Positions 1 through 11,303 are shown, counted from the stretch's first letter. The stretch: 64,000 nucleotides of DNA from Elmis aenea (GCA_947652605.1 OX393582.1:12486544-12550543), one strand, 5' to 3'. Notes: a model not told the origin generated them from the letters alone. A program made the numbers and translations.

Positions 1-908
1 GTTTACTAATTTATTTTTATACTTTCCTAGTGGTTATACGGTAAAACCATGGGGTGGACGCTGAAATAACACCCCAATTTTTTTTAAAATTTTAGATTTA
101 TGTTTTTTGAATTACAAATAATCATATTTTCATATATGCATTCGGATATAAACAAAAAAAAAGTTTCCAGGGAACAAAGGGTTAAATGTTTTATCATTAG
201 CACTTGTTGTACCTTCAATATTATTTACTAATTAGCAGGACGAATCTAAAAAATTTGCTTTACGATAAACAAGTATTTGGTTCCTAACTCAATTTAGTAC
301 AATAATTTTATCGTGGATGTATCCCTTTGTAGTAGATAGCTCCGTTTAAAGCTAAAATACAGTACTTGACATAATTAATTACTGTAAGACGAAACAAAGT
401 TTGACAATTAATTTATATTACGAACACGTTTTATATTGAGCAGTTTATAAATGATCCTGTAGCGTGTACAGTGAAAATTAACTAACAAGTTCGCTTAATA
501 ATTATTAATACATCCTAATTATATTCGTGACGATGAAACAATGGAAGCTTTATCGTCATCAAAAATTACTTTTTTTCTAGATATATTTTAGAAATGTGTG
601 TGTTAGAGTTACAATAAAGTGGAATAATAAAGACTCTTAAAAGATGTTTAAGTTATTTATTTAGGTGATAAACGTAATACAAATAACTGGTAACGAAATC
701 AGGCTCAAAGCCTTATTCAATAAAATATGTACTTAATAGCTGCTTTTAGCTTATGTGCTCAATTTAAGAATGATAAACTACATGATTTTAAAGGCAGAGA
801 AAAAATTTAGACAATAAGTTTTAGATGTCTATGCTAAATAGGTACTTGACTGAAAGGCGCAAGTTTTTGATTATTTTTATCACAAGGGATACTATTCCCA
901 TTGATATT
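1..908. other. AT-rich DNA, no gene seen
   Basis: Very AT-rich sequence without a convincing reading frame, RNA gene or repeat boundary. It runs up to the target duplication of the LINE insertion that begins at 909. Confidence 0.5.
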
Positions 909-1864
909 ACCAACATGTGATTTTTTTTTTTTTATTTAGTCATGAGTCCTTTTACTGTTAGGTGTAGGACTGTTGAGTTGTGTTGTGCTGATTTTTTTCC
1001 ATGTTTTTCTGTCTTGTGCTAGCCTTTTTATGTCTTTCCATTTAATGTATTCTTATTTTGTCTTTCCTATCTCTATTTTTGTCATTGTTAATATCTCGTG
1101 CTTTGATTGCTATCTGTTTTTCCTTATTCTTGTCCGTTTTCGTGTTGAGTTCGTGCCATTTGTTCTGTAACTTGTTTTCCGACCTTAGTTTTTTGGGTCT
1201 GTTTTTTGCTCTAGCTCCTCTTTCTCTTTATTCCATAGCCAGATGTTATCATTTACTATTAGTTTTTGGTAAGCTACTCTGACGTTCTTGCCTGTTTTTC
1301 TTTCTTTTTCTGCCTCTTCTCTGATTTTTCTTTGTATTTCTCTTTCTTTTACTGTTAGGTCATTGTCTATGTAAACGTTTTGACCCTTTAATCTGCTCTT
1401 ATTCTGCATTATCTTTATTTTGTCCTCCCATTTACTTATGGTTGCTATTGTCATGCTTTTTCCATATTTTTGACCCACCTCATACATCTGTTTGATATCT
1501 ACTTTGACTCCCAAATTTTGATCTAGAAATTCTTCCATACCTGCTGTCCCGTTACTTTTATCAAATTTTGCTCCCTTTATCACAATGTTATTTTTCTTTT
1601 CTTTTTTTTTTTCTTCTATTCTGTTTTCTAAACTGAGCATCTTTTTTCTAAGCTCTTCGTTTTCTTTTTTTGTTGCAATAAATTCCTCCCTAAATGCTTT
1701 TTGTTCTTCCCTTATCTTTTTAACTTCTTCCACCAATTGGTTAATTACTTTTACTAATTCATCCATTTGTTTTTCTTCTGTTGACTGAATGTACAAATCT
1801 AAAGTTGGTTTATTTACTTCTTTGGTTTTTGTTTGGTCTGGTGATCTGATCACCAACATGTGAT
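909..1864 (-). mobile_element. 5'-truncated, ORF2-deleted LINE copy with 13-bp target duplication
   Basis: The sequence ACCAACATGTGAT occurs at 909-921 and again at 1852-1864, exactly flanking this insertion. The minus-strand 3' end is a poly(A), seen as a T run from 921. Inside are an ORF1-like reading frame (1185-1851) and, after about 100 bp, a short piece resembling the extreme C-terminus of a LINE ORF2, with WKDIK and LAQDRKTWKK near 985-1045. The endonuclease and reverse transcriptase are missing. This 3' piece resembles the 3' end of the LINE relic at 49810-51130 (shared TTTTTATGTCTTTCCATTT), so both may belong to one family. The copy is a half-LINE: either an internal deletion derivative or a non-autonomous lineage. 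Confidence 0.85.
1185..1851 (-). pseudogene. LINE ORF1-like protein with coiled coil, 5'-truncated
   Basis: The frame stays open to 1874, but its first eight codons (1851-1874) are target DNA, so that Met is accidental and the real N-terminus is lost. Counted from that Met, residues about 37-95 form a highly charged Lys/Glu coiled coil. It is followed by NIVIKGAKF, as at the start of the RNA-binding fold of L1-type ORF1 proteins, and then a basic region around residues 165-215. The family binds LINE RNA as a nucleic-acid chaperone in the retrotransposition particle. I infer that role from architecture, not from a residue-level match. Its partner ORF2 is absent from this copy. Confidence 0.7.
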
Positions 1865-1954
1865 CATTATCCAAATATAAAAATTCTTTCTATAGTGGTG
1901 TATATTTGTATCATAAATAACTTTTTTAACTGTAGTTTAAAATTTTGCTTCGTA

Positions 1955-2060
1955 TTTATTGGCAAGGCTGTAGACAGCGTGAGCGAACCTTGTCCATTTG
2001 TGTATTATTTAATTGTATTGTAATGCACAATAAATATTATTATTACTATTATTATTATTT
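1955..2060 (+). mobile_element. Short LINE 3' end with (ATT)n-like tail
   Basis: A short island ending in CAATAAATATTATTATTAC and a run of ATT-like triplets. This is the usual 3' terminus of insect Jockey/CR1-type LINEs, which end in short microsatellite tails. Only the terminal hundred bases are visible, with no coding sequence and no target duplication found. Confidence 0.4.
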
Positions 2061-2649
2061 GCATTGATTTTTTAAAATATAAGTTTTTGATTACGCACCA
2101 ACTATTATTAAGAATAACATTTTTGTAGAGAAATAATATTCAACTTATTTATTTGTGTCATACTTTTTAAATAGTACTGAATAATTGGTACGGAGTAAAT
2201 AATTAGTAAAAATACGAAATTACTTATTAAAATAATATGATAGTGTATACTTTAACACTAGAAATCAAATTAGACAAAGTAAAACTACTGATGTGCAGAA
2301 TAAAGTTTTGTGTGGGAGCCTTTTTAAATTTTGCTAAAAAAAAAAAACAAAAAAAAAATTATGCAAGGCACTCTTCTTATCCCAATTAAGTTATGTGTAT
2401 CTTTTGGTTTTTCTGTTACGTTGTGAAACATGTACTCGATCGAATATTAACTTTACAGAAAGTTTGATGTTGATCTTAGTCTACTGTGATACACGATTCA
2501 GGAAAAGAGATTAAAAGTATTTTGCACTATATCTTTTCAAAATATAAAACACAGATGTCAGTATATTTTTCATATTAAATCAAACTATCCAATAATCAGC
2601 TAATGTACATATTATTTATAGATATTGTAGGGTAAAAAATATTACACTC
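2061..2649. other. AT-rich DNA, nothing recognised
   Basis: No open reading frame or repeat boundary recognised. Contains A-rich homopolymer runs near 2335-2360. Confidence 0.4.
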
Positions 2650-2651
2650 TA

Positions 2652-3976
2652 CGGGATGTTCAAGATAACATTTCCAGCATATATATCTGGCTCATTATAA
2701 AAGATATAGGTTTCTTAAAGAAGCTACAATCTAGTTTTAAAAGTACAAAAATCATAATCCTTCAAAAGTTTTAGCAGAAATGACAAAAATATTATTTTTT
2801 TTCACTTGCAATTTTTGAGTAATTACCCCTAATTTTATTTATTGTTATGAGCTGCGAAGTTGGCTAAGGTATAGTAAGATATGTTTTTTTTTAAATGAAA
2901 TATTACTAGCTACACTTATTTTTATAAATAAGTCACGTGGCCAAGAAAAATTGTATTTTACTAATCAATTATCAAGCTATCTATGAAAGAAGAAACAAAG
3001 AACAATTAATTAAGTAATTACCATTTGTCTGCAGTATTTATTAGATATTTATGGTATTGTTATGTAATGCGATAGTCTTTGTAAAAAATTTGTTATCATA
3101 TAATTGGGAGCACATTTTTAGCTAATGAAAAATTTGACTTGTTGAATTACTACATTTTTTGCCATAGAAATGAAAACTGTGTAAAAAACTGATAATTCAA
3201 ATTCTTTATTGATTTTTTTTAGATTTTAGGTTGGTATCTCAAAAAAACCATATTCTTTTAAACTTATTTCGAAATTTCTGTAATTACGCGCCTTTTCTTG
3301 ACTTTGCTCGGGATCAGCTGTAAGTATATTCGCTCAGCTTCTACACAGTTTTTATGGCAAAAAATGTAAAAACTCAATCTGTCAAATTTTAGTCATTTTT
3401 AAATGTAGCAGTAATTACAACAATTGCTACAAAAACTATAGAAATACACAACAATACTATTAATTCTAATAAATTATACCAAAGACAATTGATACTGTCA
3501 TTTGACATTTAATTAGTTGTTTTTGTTTTTCATTTCATAGATAGCTTGATAAGTGATTGATAAAATGCGATTTTTCTAGATTATGTGACTTATTTATAAA
3601 AATAAGTATTACAAATAATATCCCATTAGAAAGATGACAAAAAAGCATATTAAACGATTCCAAAGCTAACTGCACTATAAGAAAAAATGATATTAGGAGT
3701 AATATCTTGAAAAAGGTAGGTAAAAAAAAACATTTAAGTTCTTCATTAAAAAGTACCTTTGCTCTAATGAATAAAACCAAAAAGTTATTAGAGGAATAAG
3801 AAATTTAACAGTTTCATATTTTTTGCTATAACATCTGAAGCACGAGGAATTTTGTACTTTTAAAAATTGATGGTAGCTTCTCTCATACTTGGGAATAATT
3901 TATCTTAATTAAACAAACCTGTTTCTCCAATAATAAGCGATATCCCCATGCTGAAAATGTGATCTGGGACACCCTA
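2652..3976. repeat. Long palindromic TIR element, family GATGTCCCAGAT
   Basis: The left end at 2652 (TA then CGGGATGTTCAAGATAACA) is the inverse of the right end (CTGGGACACCCTA then TA). The arms pair over hundreds of bases: for example the segments around 2920-3000 and 3530-3610 are inverted copies, centred near 3314. The ORFs inside have no recognisable protein. The same termini recur at 35873/39811 and one arm at 42745-42865, so this is a repeat family. TA flanks suggest a TA-targeting DNA transposon or MITE. Confidence 0.75.
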
Positions 3977-3978
3977 TA

Positions 3979-4630
3979 CATCAGAATCTCATGAAAAATC
4001 GTATTTTACCTTCACTTATCAAGCTCTTTGCATTTTTTAATGATGTCATATCATTCGTTAGTCTTTGTAGTGACTTTTTTATAATTATTGCTACATTTGC
4101 TATTTAAACAATAATAAATTGTAAACACTTTTAATAATTATAAGTTATTTATTAAACAAAACTTTTTTATCTCCATTTAGGTGAAATAAAGTATAAAATC
4201 TTTCAAATCCAAATTTGTTAATTTAGATTTTATGATATAACTTATACCTCTGGTGTTTCCTCATCGTGTCAAACAAACATTTCGTTCACTGTTATTTTGA
4301 GTGTGTTATTAAGGAAATGGATGAGGTAAATTATTATATTGATTATAAAAGTTGTAAAATATAAGTTAATGAATTCCGGTAAAACTTATTTTGCGTTGAA
4401 AATAATACTGTAATAAATTAAAGTTACCACTGCAAATTTTTGAAATTACACCAAACTAAGTGCAACAAATTCAAATTAAATGTTTCACGGAACTTTTCCA
4501 ACTTTAGTGATTCGTTCTGATAGTATTGCACTAACCAGCGAGTTCAACAAACGCTTGCAAAATACTTAAACTGCCGTTAAAAATTGCTGGTATTTTTATT
4601 ATTTAAAACGAAGGTATAGGCAATTACAGT
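3979..4630. other. AT-rich DNA, nothing recognised
   Basis: No supported gene. ATGGATGAG immediately followed by GTAAAT near 4318 resembles a first coding exon and donor, but nothing else supports it. Confidence 0.35.
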
Positions 4631-5160
4631 TTGTTTTATGTGTCTAATTATTTGTCCCAACTATTAGAGTTTATGGCTTTCCAGATCGTTTGCTACACAT
4701 TTAAGATAATTGGAAACATAATCTTGTTAAACAGTTTTACTTATTTATTAGTGTGGAACACACAAGTTATGGGTAGTTCCAGACCTATCATCAAGAAACC
4801 TACTAAATCCCGAGTGCGGGGTGTAATAAATATCAATAATGTGGGACCGCATAAGATCCCCCATTATTTAAAGCTTCTTTGTTCTCCATTAATTTTCTTC
4901 GCCAAACTTGACAACATAAATTGTGTTACTAATATTTTAACTTTGAAGACTTCAACATCAAAACTTTTGCCATACAATCCATCCACGATGATTAAATAGA
5001 GTTTTAATACCGGGACTTGGGAGATAAATTCGTTTCATTTACGCGGGTGTTTAGGACGTCGGAAACTAGAAGGGACAATGGAGAGACAAATAAGGTTAAA
5101 CAAGGAAGGATGCGATGAACATGTGGATACAACAGGGTCCGTTTCACATGTCGTTAAATT
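4631..5160. other. Less AT-rich block of unknown nature
   Basis: Composition is clearly less AT-rich than the surroundings from about 4760 to 5150. A plus-strand frame of 122 codons (4631-4999) is open but shows no domain, signal or family resemblance, and the richer composition continues beyond its stop. It could be a regulatory region, an untranslated exon or an old insertion. I do not call a gene. Confidence 0.3.
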
Positions 5161-6099
5161 AGGAAAATATTTCACATAGTTTCGCTGCCTTTATTTTGTA
5201 TTATGAGATTACTACAATAACTTGTTAAAATTACATGTTAATAGGCATTTAAATCACAGCATACTATTGTTTATTGTTGGATTTTAAGTGTTTTTGATTA
5301 ACCTGCTTTGTTTAGTTAGTTAATAAATGATAGGATAAGCCTAATTGCACAACGCAAAATTTGGTGTTTAATCCTGAAACTAGGCAATATCAGCAGAAGG
5401 GTTATTCTGTAAGTGTTTAATACCAATCGTAGCGCCGTAAAGTGTTAGCCATTACCAACCTCGCGTAGTTGCGATTCTGTAAGCAAATTTGAAATGTAAC
5501 TGTAAATGCTTAATGTATTTCCTGTGAATGAATACCGGCTCGACAGGCTCATTTAAGGATGAAAATCAGGTAACTCGTGGTAAGTGTTTAGTAATATTTT
5601 GTGGTTGTGGGTGAAATTGTATATTTTAAGTACACTTTTGGAGTGTTGTATTTGCGTTAAATTGAAAAAAAAAAAACTATTCTTAACAATAATTCAGTGT
5701 GTTGGATTTCAGTAAATTTAGGAATGAAGCAACGAAATGGCGTTTTGGTAAGGACAGTTATTTTTTTTTTAACCAATTACTATTAATTTTGTAAAATTTT
5801 TAAATCTGTTATATTATATTGTGTCCATTCTACAAGTAAATTAATACCTCATGTAAATTAATGTATCTTATTCGCATGACAGTATATTGGTATTTTTATA
5901 ACCTTTAAAAATGATGGTCCATCTAACACATATTTTGAAGTAGAATGAAGATAAGGATAAACGCAAAATTAAAAATTATGCAAATGCAACTTGCAAGATG
6001 CACAAAACTATATCAAAGTTAAGTTTACTCATATCTTTGTGTATTAATCACCATTTTTAATATCACAGTCAGCTTAATAATGGTAATAAACTTGGATAT
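5161..6099. other. No gene called; weak splice-like motifs
   Basis: Mostly AT-rich. Around 5710-5745 an acceptor-like TTTCAG precedes a short stretch with ATG and eight open codons, ending in a GTAAGG donor-like site. This is recorded as a weak candidate only. Confidence 0.3.
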
Positions 6100-6215
6100 C
6101 CGTTAAATCCAAAGTTGCAGGTATAACACTGGTCTCAACACACTACCTTGGGGTGCCCCATGGTTTTTCTTTTTGATCGACTTCTCTTGTACCTTTCGGT
6201 GTCGACGATTCCTAA
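6100..6215 (-). mobile_element. LINE 3'-end fragment
   Basis: CTCTTGTACCTTTCGGTG (6184-6201) is the exact reverse complement of 18 bases at 61931-61948. There it lies just downstream of a recognisable LINE ORF2 C-terminus. This segment is therefore read as a 3' remnant of the same LINE family in the opposite orientation. Limits are approximate. Confidence 0.45.
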
Positions 6216-7063
6216 GTTGATAGAATAGGATAAAAATCTATTTATTCATTTTGCTGTTTAATTAAGAAGTATCTATTTTTGAGATAAGAAATTAGGATTT
6301 GGTAAAAATGGCATAAAATGTTCCTTTTTAGTTTGCAGCGCATCCCTTGTGCCATGCCCTGTAGAACGCCTGACTAATATCTATGGAGGTAGAATAGCTA
6401 TATGTTGTGCCTCCTAGATCATTACCTGAAGGCTAGGTTAAGTTAGAAAAAAGTATTTGTATTATATTTTAATACTAATAATATACAGGGTTCTCGTTTT
6501 TCGAGGGCCACTATGGGGATCTCGTAAACGGTGACAGTTACGACTTCGGTTAACCTAGTGCAAAGTTATATATTCACGTGCTTAATAATTTGACGCAAAC
6601 AGAACTTTTTTAGCTTCTTTTTGAGATATAGGGAAAAAAGTAAAAAAGTGGATTTTTGTTTTTCGCCCGTAACTTTTTCATTTGATGTCGAATTTCATTT
6701 CTGTAAAAACTTTTTCATGGCAACTTTTTTTTGCAAGGAATCAAAATCTCCAATTATATCTTCCAAGCGAAGTTTCGCTTTTTATAAACCATCATCAGGT
6801 AATTTTTTTCTTATGGACGCTATATCTGATTTTAACGCCAATTTGTAAAGCATTTTATTCTGAATTCGACAATGTATAACACTTGACACTTTTTTGAAAT
6901 AATTACTGTTAAAAATGGCAAACACAAATATTTTATTTTGAAAAATTCCTAATCGGCATGGTAAATAATTGTCTTTGCCCCTTGGAAGCTGGTTAGTAAA
7001 CCTCATGAAATTACTATTAAAGGGATTTAATTAAAGATTTTACACAAAACGAAAATAGCCAGG

Positions 7064-7202
7064 TATTTATTTATTTATTGAAGGGAAAAAAACAGCTACG
7101 ATATCCATGCACGGTCACCCAACCAAGAACTAACTTAACTTGTGTAGCGAACGCATTGGTTACATCTTCAACGTGTTATGCCCTTTATCTGCGTTAACGG
7201 CT
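7064..7202 (-). mobile_element. 5S-rRNA-derived SINE
   Basis: Read on the minus strand, the sequence follows 5S rRNA in order. An ACACGTTGAA block corresponds to the ACCACGTTGAA of the 5' part. AAGTTAAG matches box A. AGTTCTTGGTTGGGTGACCG matches the intermediate element and box C (family form AGTACTTGGATGGGTGACCG). The stretch after box A is about 15-20 bases short. A (TTTA)n-type tail follows, seen as TATTTATTTATTTATTG at 7064-7080. Loss of flanking complementarity plus the A-rich tail mark a SINE3-like retrotransposed copy rather than a functional 5S gene. Pol III internal promoter boxes are still visible. Confidence 0.65.
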
Positions 7203-7339
7203 TCTAATAAGTAAACAGACTTTTGGAAGTTTTTTAAAAACTATGAAAACTTACATTATTTGATTACGAAAATTTTGTTACAAATAATTGTATGCCAAAT
7301 GAGGAAGTAAATACACATATTAGTGAAATTTAATACTTA

Positions 7340-8957
7340 TATATATATATATATATATATCGGTTTATAACGTTCTCCGACGTTTTCCGATTTCCAGCTT
7401 CCATTTTTCTCGGTCATTCCATGTATCGTCTTCTAGTTCTCTCTCCCTGATGTCCTTATCTATGCCTTCTCTCCAACTTCTTCTTGGTCTGCCTGGTTTT
7501 CTTCTGCCTTTGGGCTGCCAGTTTAGAATTTGTTTAGGGATTCTATATTCCTCCATTCGCTGTACGTGTCCGTACCATATTAGTTGTTTATTTTTGATGT
7601 CATCCGTAATCGTATGTGTAATATGCATTATTTCCCTTATACGCTGGTTTGTTATTTTTTCTCTCCTTGATCTTCCTGCCGCTCTTCTCCAAAAATCCAT
7701 TTCTGTTGCTTTCAATATATTCTCTGTTCTGTTTTTTAGCGGCCATACTTCTGAGCTGTAGGTTATAATGCTTTTTATTACTGTATTATAAATTAGTTTT
7801 TTATTTTCCTTTGTAATTTTTTTATCCCATCTAACACTGTTCAGCATCGAGATTGCTGCTCTTCCCAGCCTATTTCTCTCTTTAACTGCATCGTCCAGCG
7901 TGCCCTCTCGTGAAATCTTCAGTCCCAGATACTTGTATTCTTTACAATTTTTATATGTTCTCCCTCTTCTAGTATTAGGTCTTGTTGTTGTCCGCCTATA
8001 CACATATATTTGATCTTTTCAAAATTAACTTCTAAACCCCATTTTCTGTATTCTTCGATAAGTTTTCTCGTCATATAGTTCAAATCGTCATACTCCTGAG
8101 CCACCACCACTTGATCATCTGCAAAGCATAGTGTATAAAGTATGGTATCGGTGAGGGGTACACCCATTGCCCCACACTTCTTCTTCCAGTGTTTTAAAAC
8201 CTCTTCGAGGTATATTTTGAAGAGGGTTGGTGATGTACAGCAACCTTGCTTTAATCCCTTTGACGATATGAAACCTGATGTTATTTGTTTTCCGACTTTA
8301 ATTTTTATTGTAGGTTGGTAATAAAGCGTTTTCACAGCGTTTATCAATTCGACATTAATGTTGGTTCCTTCCAAAGTTTGCCAGATCTTACTTAGTGGAA
8401 CATTGTCATATGCTTTTTTTAAATCCACGAACAGTAGGTGGATTTCCTGATTTCGCGAAGTCTTTTTTTCAATAACTTGAGTTAGGGAAAACACATGATC
8501 AATTGTTGACCTTCCTGCTCGGAAGCCTGCCTGTTCTTCAGCTTCCATGTGTTGATATTCTTTTTCTATTCTGTTTTTTATAATTTTACCGTATAGTCTA
8601 CTCATGGAGCTTGTAACTGCTATTCCGCGATAGTTTTCGCATTTATTTTTGTCACCCTTTTTGTGTATAGTTGTCATGATACTTTCCATTCTTCGGGAAT
8701 TTCTTTTATATTAATACATTTTTGGAATAACTTTTTGAGATGTTCGTATAATTTGTTTGTTCCGTATTTTAACAGTTCTCCTGGGATATCTCCTGGTCCT
8801 GTGGCCTTTCCGTTCTTTAATGTTTTGCATAATTTTGTAACTTCTTCCAGACTAAGTCTGATTGGTGATCCTATTACAGTTATATTTTGTCTGTTCGAAT
8901 TTTGATGTTGTTGATTCTTCTCTTCTCTCTAGTAATTCTTTAAAATATTCTTCCTTT
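7340..8957 (-). mobile_element. 5'-truncated LINE with 13-bp target duplication
   Basis: AATTTAATACTTA (7327-7339) and AATTTTATACTTA (8958-8970) flank the element with one mismatch, as expected for a target-site duplication. The minus-strand 3' end is a (TA)n tail at 7340-7361, directly after the ORF2 stop. The 5' end is truncated just upstream of the reverse transcriptase. The insertion is 1.6 kb and lies inside the inverted-repeat element 6484-9225. Confidence 0.9.
7365..8957 (-). pseudogene. LINE ORF2 reverse transcriptase, C-terminal half, frameshifted
   Basis: The reverse transcriptase is read in three successive frames. 8957 to about 8690 has EEYFKELLE, KATGPGDIPGELLKYG and IPEEWK. 8689 to 7919 has HKKGDK, ENYRGIAV, EEQAGFRAGRST, KGLKQGCC and the catalytic FADDQ. 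8003 to 7365 has YLGLKIS, WYGHVQRM and GRRKPGRPRRSW, then the stop. The shifts lie near 8690 and between 7919 and 8003. The endonuclease domain is missing through 5' truncation. The enzyme copies LINE RNA at a nicked target. Clade is not assigned, although the GRPRRSW tail is common in insect LINEs. The fragments at 40985-41165 and 42870-43135 encode the same or a close family. Confidence 0.92.
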
Positions 8958-9225
8958 AATTTTATACTTAACTGAGGAAAATATTTGCTAATAAGTAAAC
9001 AATGTTGATGCATTTCCCACATATTTTGTTAACAAAATTTCAATTATATTAATTAAGCCTTTTCTAAAACACTATGAAACAGAAAATGTGGCTATGTTTT
9101 GTCAAAAAAAATAATAAAGGGACAAAGATAATTATTTACCATGCCGATTAGGAATTTTTCAAAATAAAATATTTGTTTTTGCCATTTTTAACAACAATAA
9201 AATAGTTATAATAACTAGGTTAAAC

Positions 9226-10344
9226 TTTAATAAGTAAATTTTATAATAGTAATACCGTGTTTATACCGGCATCCCGGTATTAAAAAATTCGAATACCGAA
9301 TATAGGATTAAGATTATGGCTTGGTATTGTAGCCCTACATTAAAGGTATAATAAATAAAATTAAAGTTGGCATATTTGTCATTTTCATTCTCATTAACAC
9401 ATTTCTACAGCTGATCGGCTTACAGAGACACCATTACTTGAGCTCATTTTAATCGCTTTATGCAAACCGCTCAATGTAGTTTAAATGTTTAAAAAATGTT
9501 TGATGCACGCCCCTATGTTAACACGACTTTTATGCAAACGGCCTAAGACTGTAGTTCTTAAACTCGGTCAAGAACATCCAATGTGTTAAGACTTTGTAAG
9601 CCACAGCAGCTTGCTGGATTAGTTCTCCAATACTATAGGTCTATTCTTAACTGAAACTGGCCCACTAAAGTTAATCCGGAAAATCCTGTTGTTTCCTTAA
9701 AGCTTAGCGTTAATCGGGTATTGAATTGATTTGTTTTGTTTTGGCTGGATGCTGCAGATATTGCACGTAACGTGTAAAAATAGTCCTTTGCGTGACTTAG
9801 TCGTGAAGGAAACTTCAAAAGTAGCAAGGTTTTCATCACTTTCACAAAATTTATTATGTTTTTTCGCTAAATCTCATCAAGACTGCTTCGAAAGCACTTG
9901 ATGGATGATCCATGCTGAGTTGTGTGTCTACCTATCATACGCCATGTAATACTTTGGTGAAGTGTGTAATTAGGGCACTTGGAAGCAGGTTTGCAAGTGG
10001 TTAAGGTAATCTGTCATCTTCTTGCTTTACTCTTGTGCGAGTTAAAGAATTTTTTTTGATAAGTAAATTAGTTTTTTTGGTAATAAATAAAATTATGCAG
10101 AATATTGTCGGAAAAAAAGTAAGAGTACTATAATAAAATAAAGTTTAAAATATTTAAACAAAAATTTTTGTCTGACTTCTTTGTTGTGTACATTTTGTTA
10201 CAGAAATTCAAGACATTGCATAGGGTTTTTGGGCAACAAATAGCATGAATTATTATTAATTTAAAGAGCATTTAAAAAGTAAGCTCCAAATTAAAACTAA
10301 ATAATGAATTGGATGTGCCAACACAAACATTTTTAAAAACAAAA
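9226..10344. other. AT-rich DNA; possible decayed hAT end
   Basis: No gene. GGTATTGTAGCCCT near 9329-9342 looks like a right terminus of a CAGGGCTACAATACC-type hAT element, but no matching left end was found. Confidence 0.3.
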
Positions 10345-11303
10345 ATAATCTTCCTTAAGTATTGCGAAAATATTCGGAAGGTTATTTCTTATCGAAAATT
10401 AAGGGGGTCTTTTACATATTTTTTTTTCCTTAGACGTCTCTGTTTGGGTTACATGCCCCTAAAGGGAAGCGGTAAAATTAGGTTTTTATTTTGTTTCTCA
10501 AATTTGGATAAATGATAATAATGTAGGAGAATGATATTTTGTAGATGTCTTATACTAATTAAAAAAAGGTTTCCCATAGTAATATTTTCAATCATCTCCC
10601 ACCTCTACAGGACGCTAAAAAGTGCGACCCCTGTTGGTTTTTTTATAAGAACTTTTTTAGGGGGTTAAAATTCTAGAATTTATTTTATATTTTACTCAAA
10701 AACGGTAGGTTTGACGAGAAAATCTAAATAATCAAATAAGTTTTTAATCAAGGCAAGCTTTTAAAAAAGAGTTCTTTTATTGCAAAATGTAACCCACCAA
10801 AAAGTTCTGATAAAAAAACAAACTTTTCAGCCCGCTGTGAAGGTGGGAGATGATTGAAAATGTTAACTTCTATTACTACCAGTGGTGAGCTGTAGGGGGC
10901 TCGCGGGGGCTTGCGCGAGCCCTTTGTTAAATTATTCCTTAATTTGCGAGCCCCTTGTTCTTCTTGTTAACCATTTTCTCAAGAAAAAATATATCTTAAA
11001 ATCATTGTCATTACATACATTTGTAAAGCGACGAAGTCATGCCTATCAAGCAATGATGATTAAATTTAGAATAACCCGTCGCACAATAGAATTTTTTGAA
11101 TTATGTACAATCACTCGATTATTCACGTTTGAATTTAAAATGCCATTTTTTTCCAACATATAATTAACATTATGTTTTTGTTTTTATTTAACTATGAGCG
11201 AGCCCTTTGTTAAAAATTTCATAGCTCACCACTGATTACTACCCCTTAATTTTCGAAAAGCAATCACCTCCCGATTTTTTTGCAATACTTAAAAAACACC
11301 CTG
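10345..11303. repeat. Palindromic element, AAGTATTGC arm family, interrupted by hAT
   Basis: The left arm (AAGTATTGCGAAAATATTCGG from about 10357, with TCATCTCCCACC near 10595) is inverted in the right arm (GGTGGGAGATGA near 10842, AATACTT then CACCCTG at 11297-11303). The 355-bp hAT copy 10880-11234 splits the right arm. Other copies of this arm occur at 24165-24422 and 58810-59495. Confidence 0.7.
10880..11234. mobile_element. Non-autonomous hAT element with 8-bp duplication
   Basis: The termini CAGTGGTGAGCTGT and ATAGCTCACCACTG are inverted, and the 8-bp ATTACTAC is repeated at 10872-10879 and 11235-11242. An 8-bp duplication and CAGTG-type ends are hallmarks of the hAT superfamily. At 355 bp there is no room for a transposase. 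Subterminal GCGAGCCCTTTGTTAAA occurs near both ends in opposite context. Confidence 0.93.

Larger units (their letters stand above)
6484..9225. repeat. Inverted-repeat element hosting a SINE and a LINE
   Basis: About 76 bp at 6904-6980 is inverted at 9121-9197 (core CTAATCGGCATGGTAAATAA and its complement). The left end, TA CAGGGTTCTCG at 6484, resembles the CAGGGTG-type termini elsewhere in the window. The right end has decayed. Between the arms lie the 5S-like SINE (7064-7202) and the LINE (7340-8957), so the original element was roughly 1 kb. Confidence 0.6.

Noticed and set aside
1585..1788. Plus-strand open frame rich in Phe and Ser
   Set aside because: It is the antisense shadow of the Lys/Glu coiled coil of the LINE ORF1 on the minus strand.
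4318..4332. ATGGATGAG followed by GTAAAT as first exon
   Set aside because: Three codons and a donor-like site alone are expected by chance. No acceptor or downstream exon was found.
4631..4999. 122-codon plus-strand gene
   Set aside because: The frame lacks any recognisable protein feature, and the richer composition continues beyond the stop. Kept only as an unexplained block.
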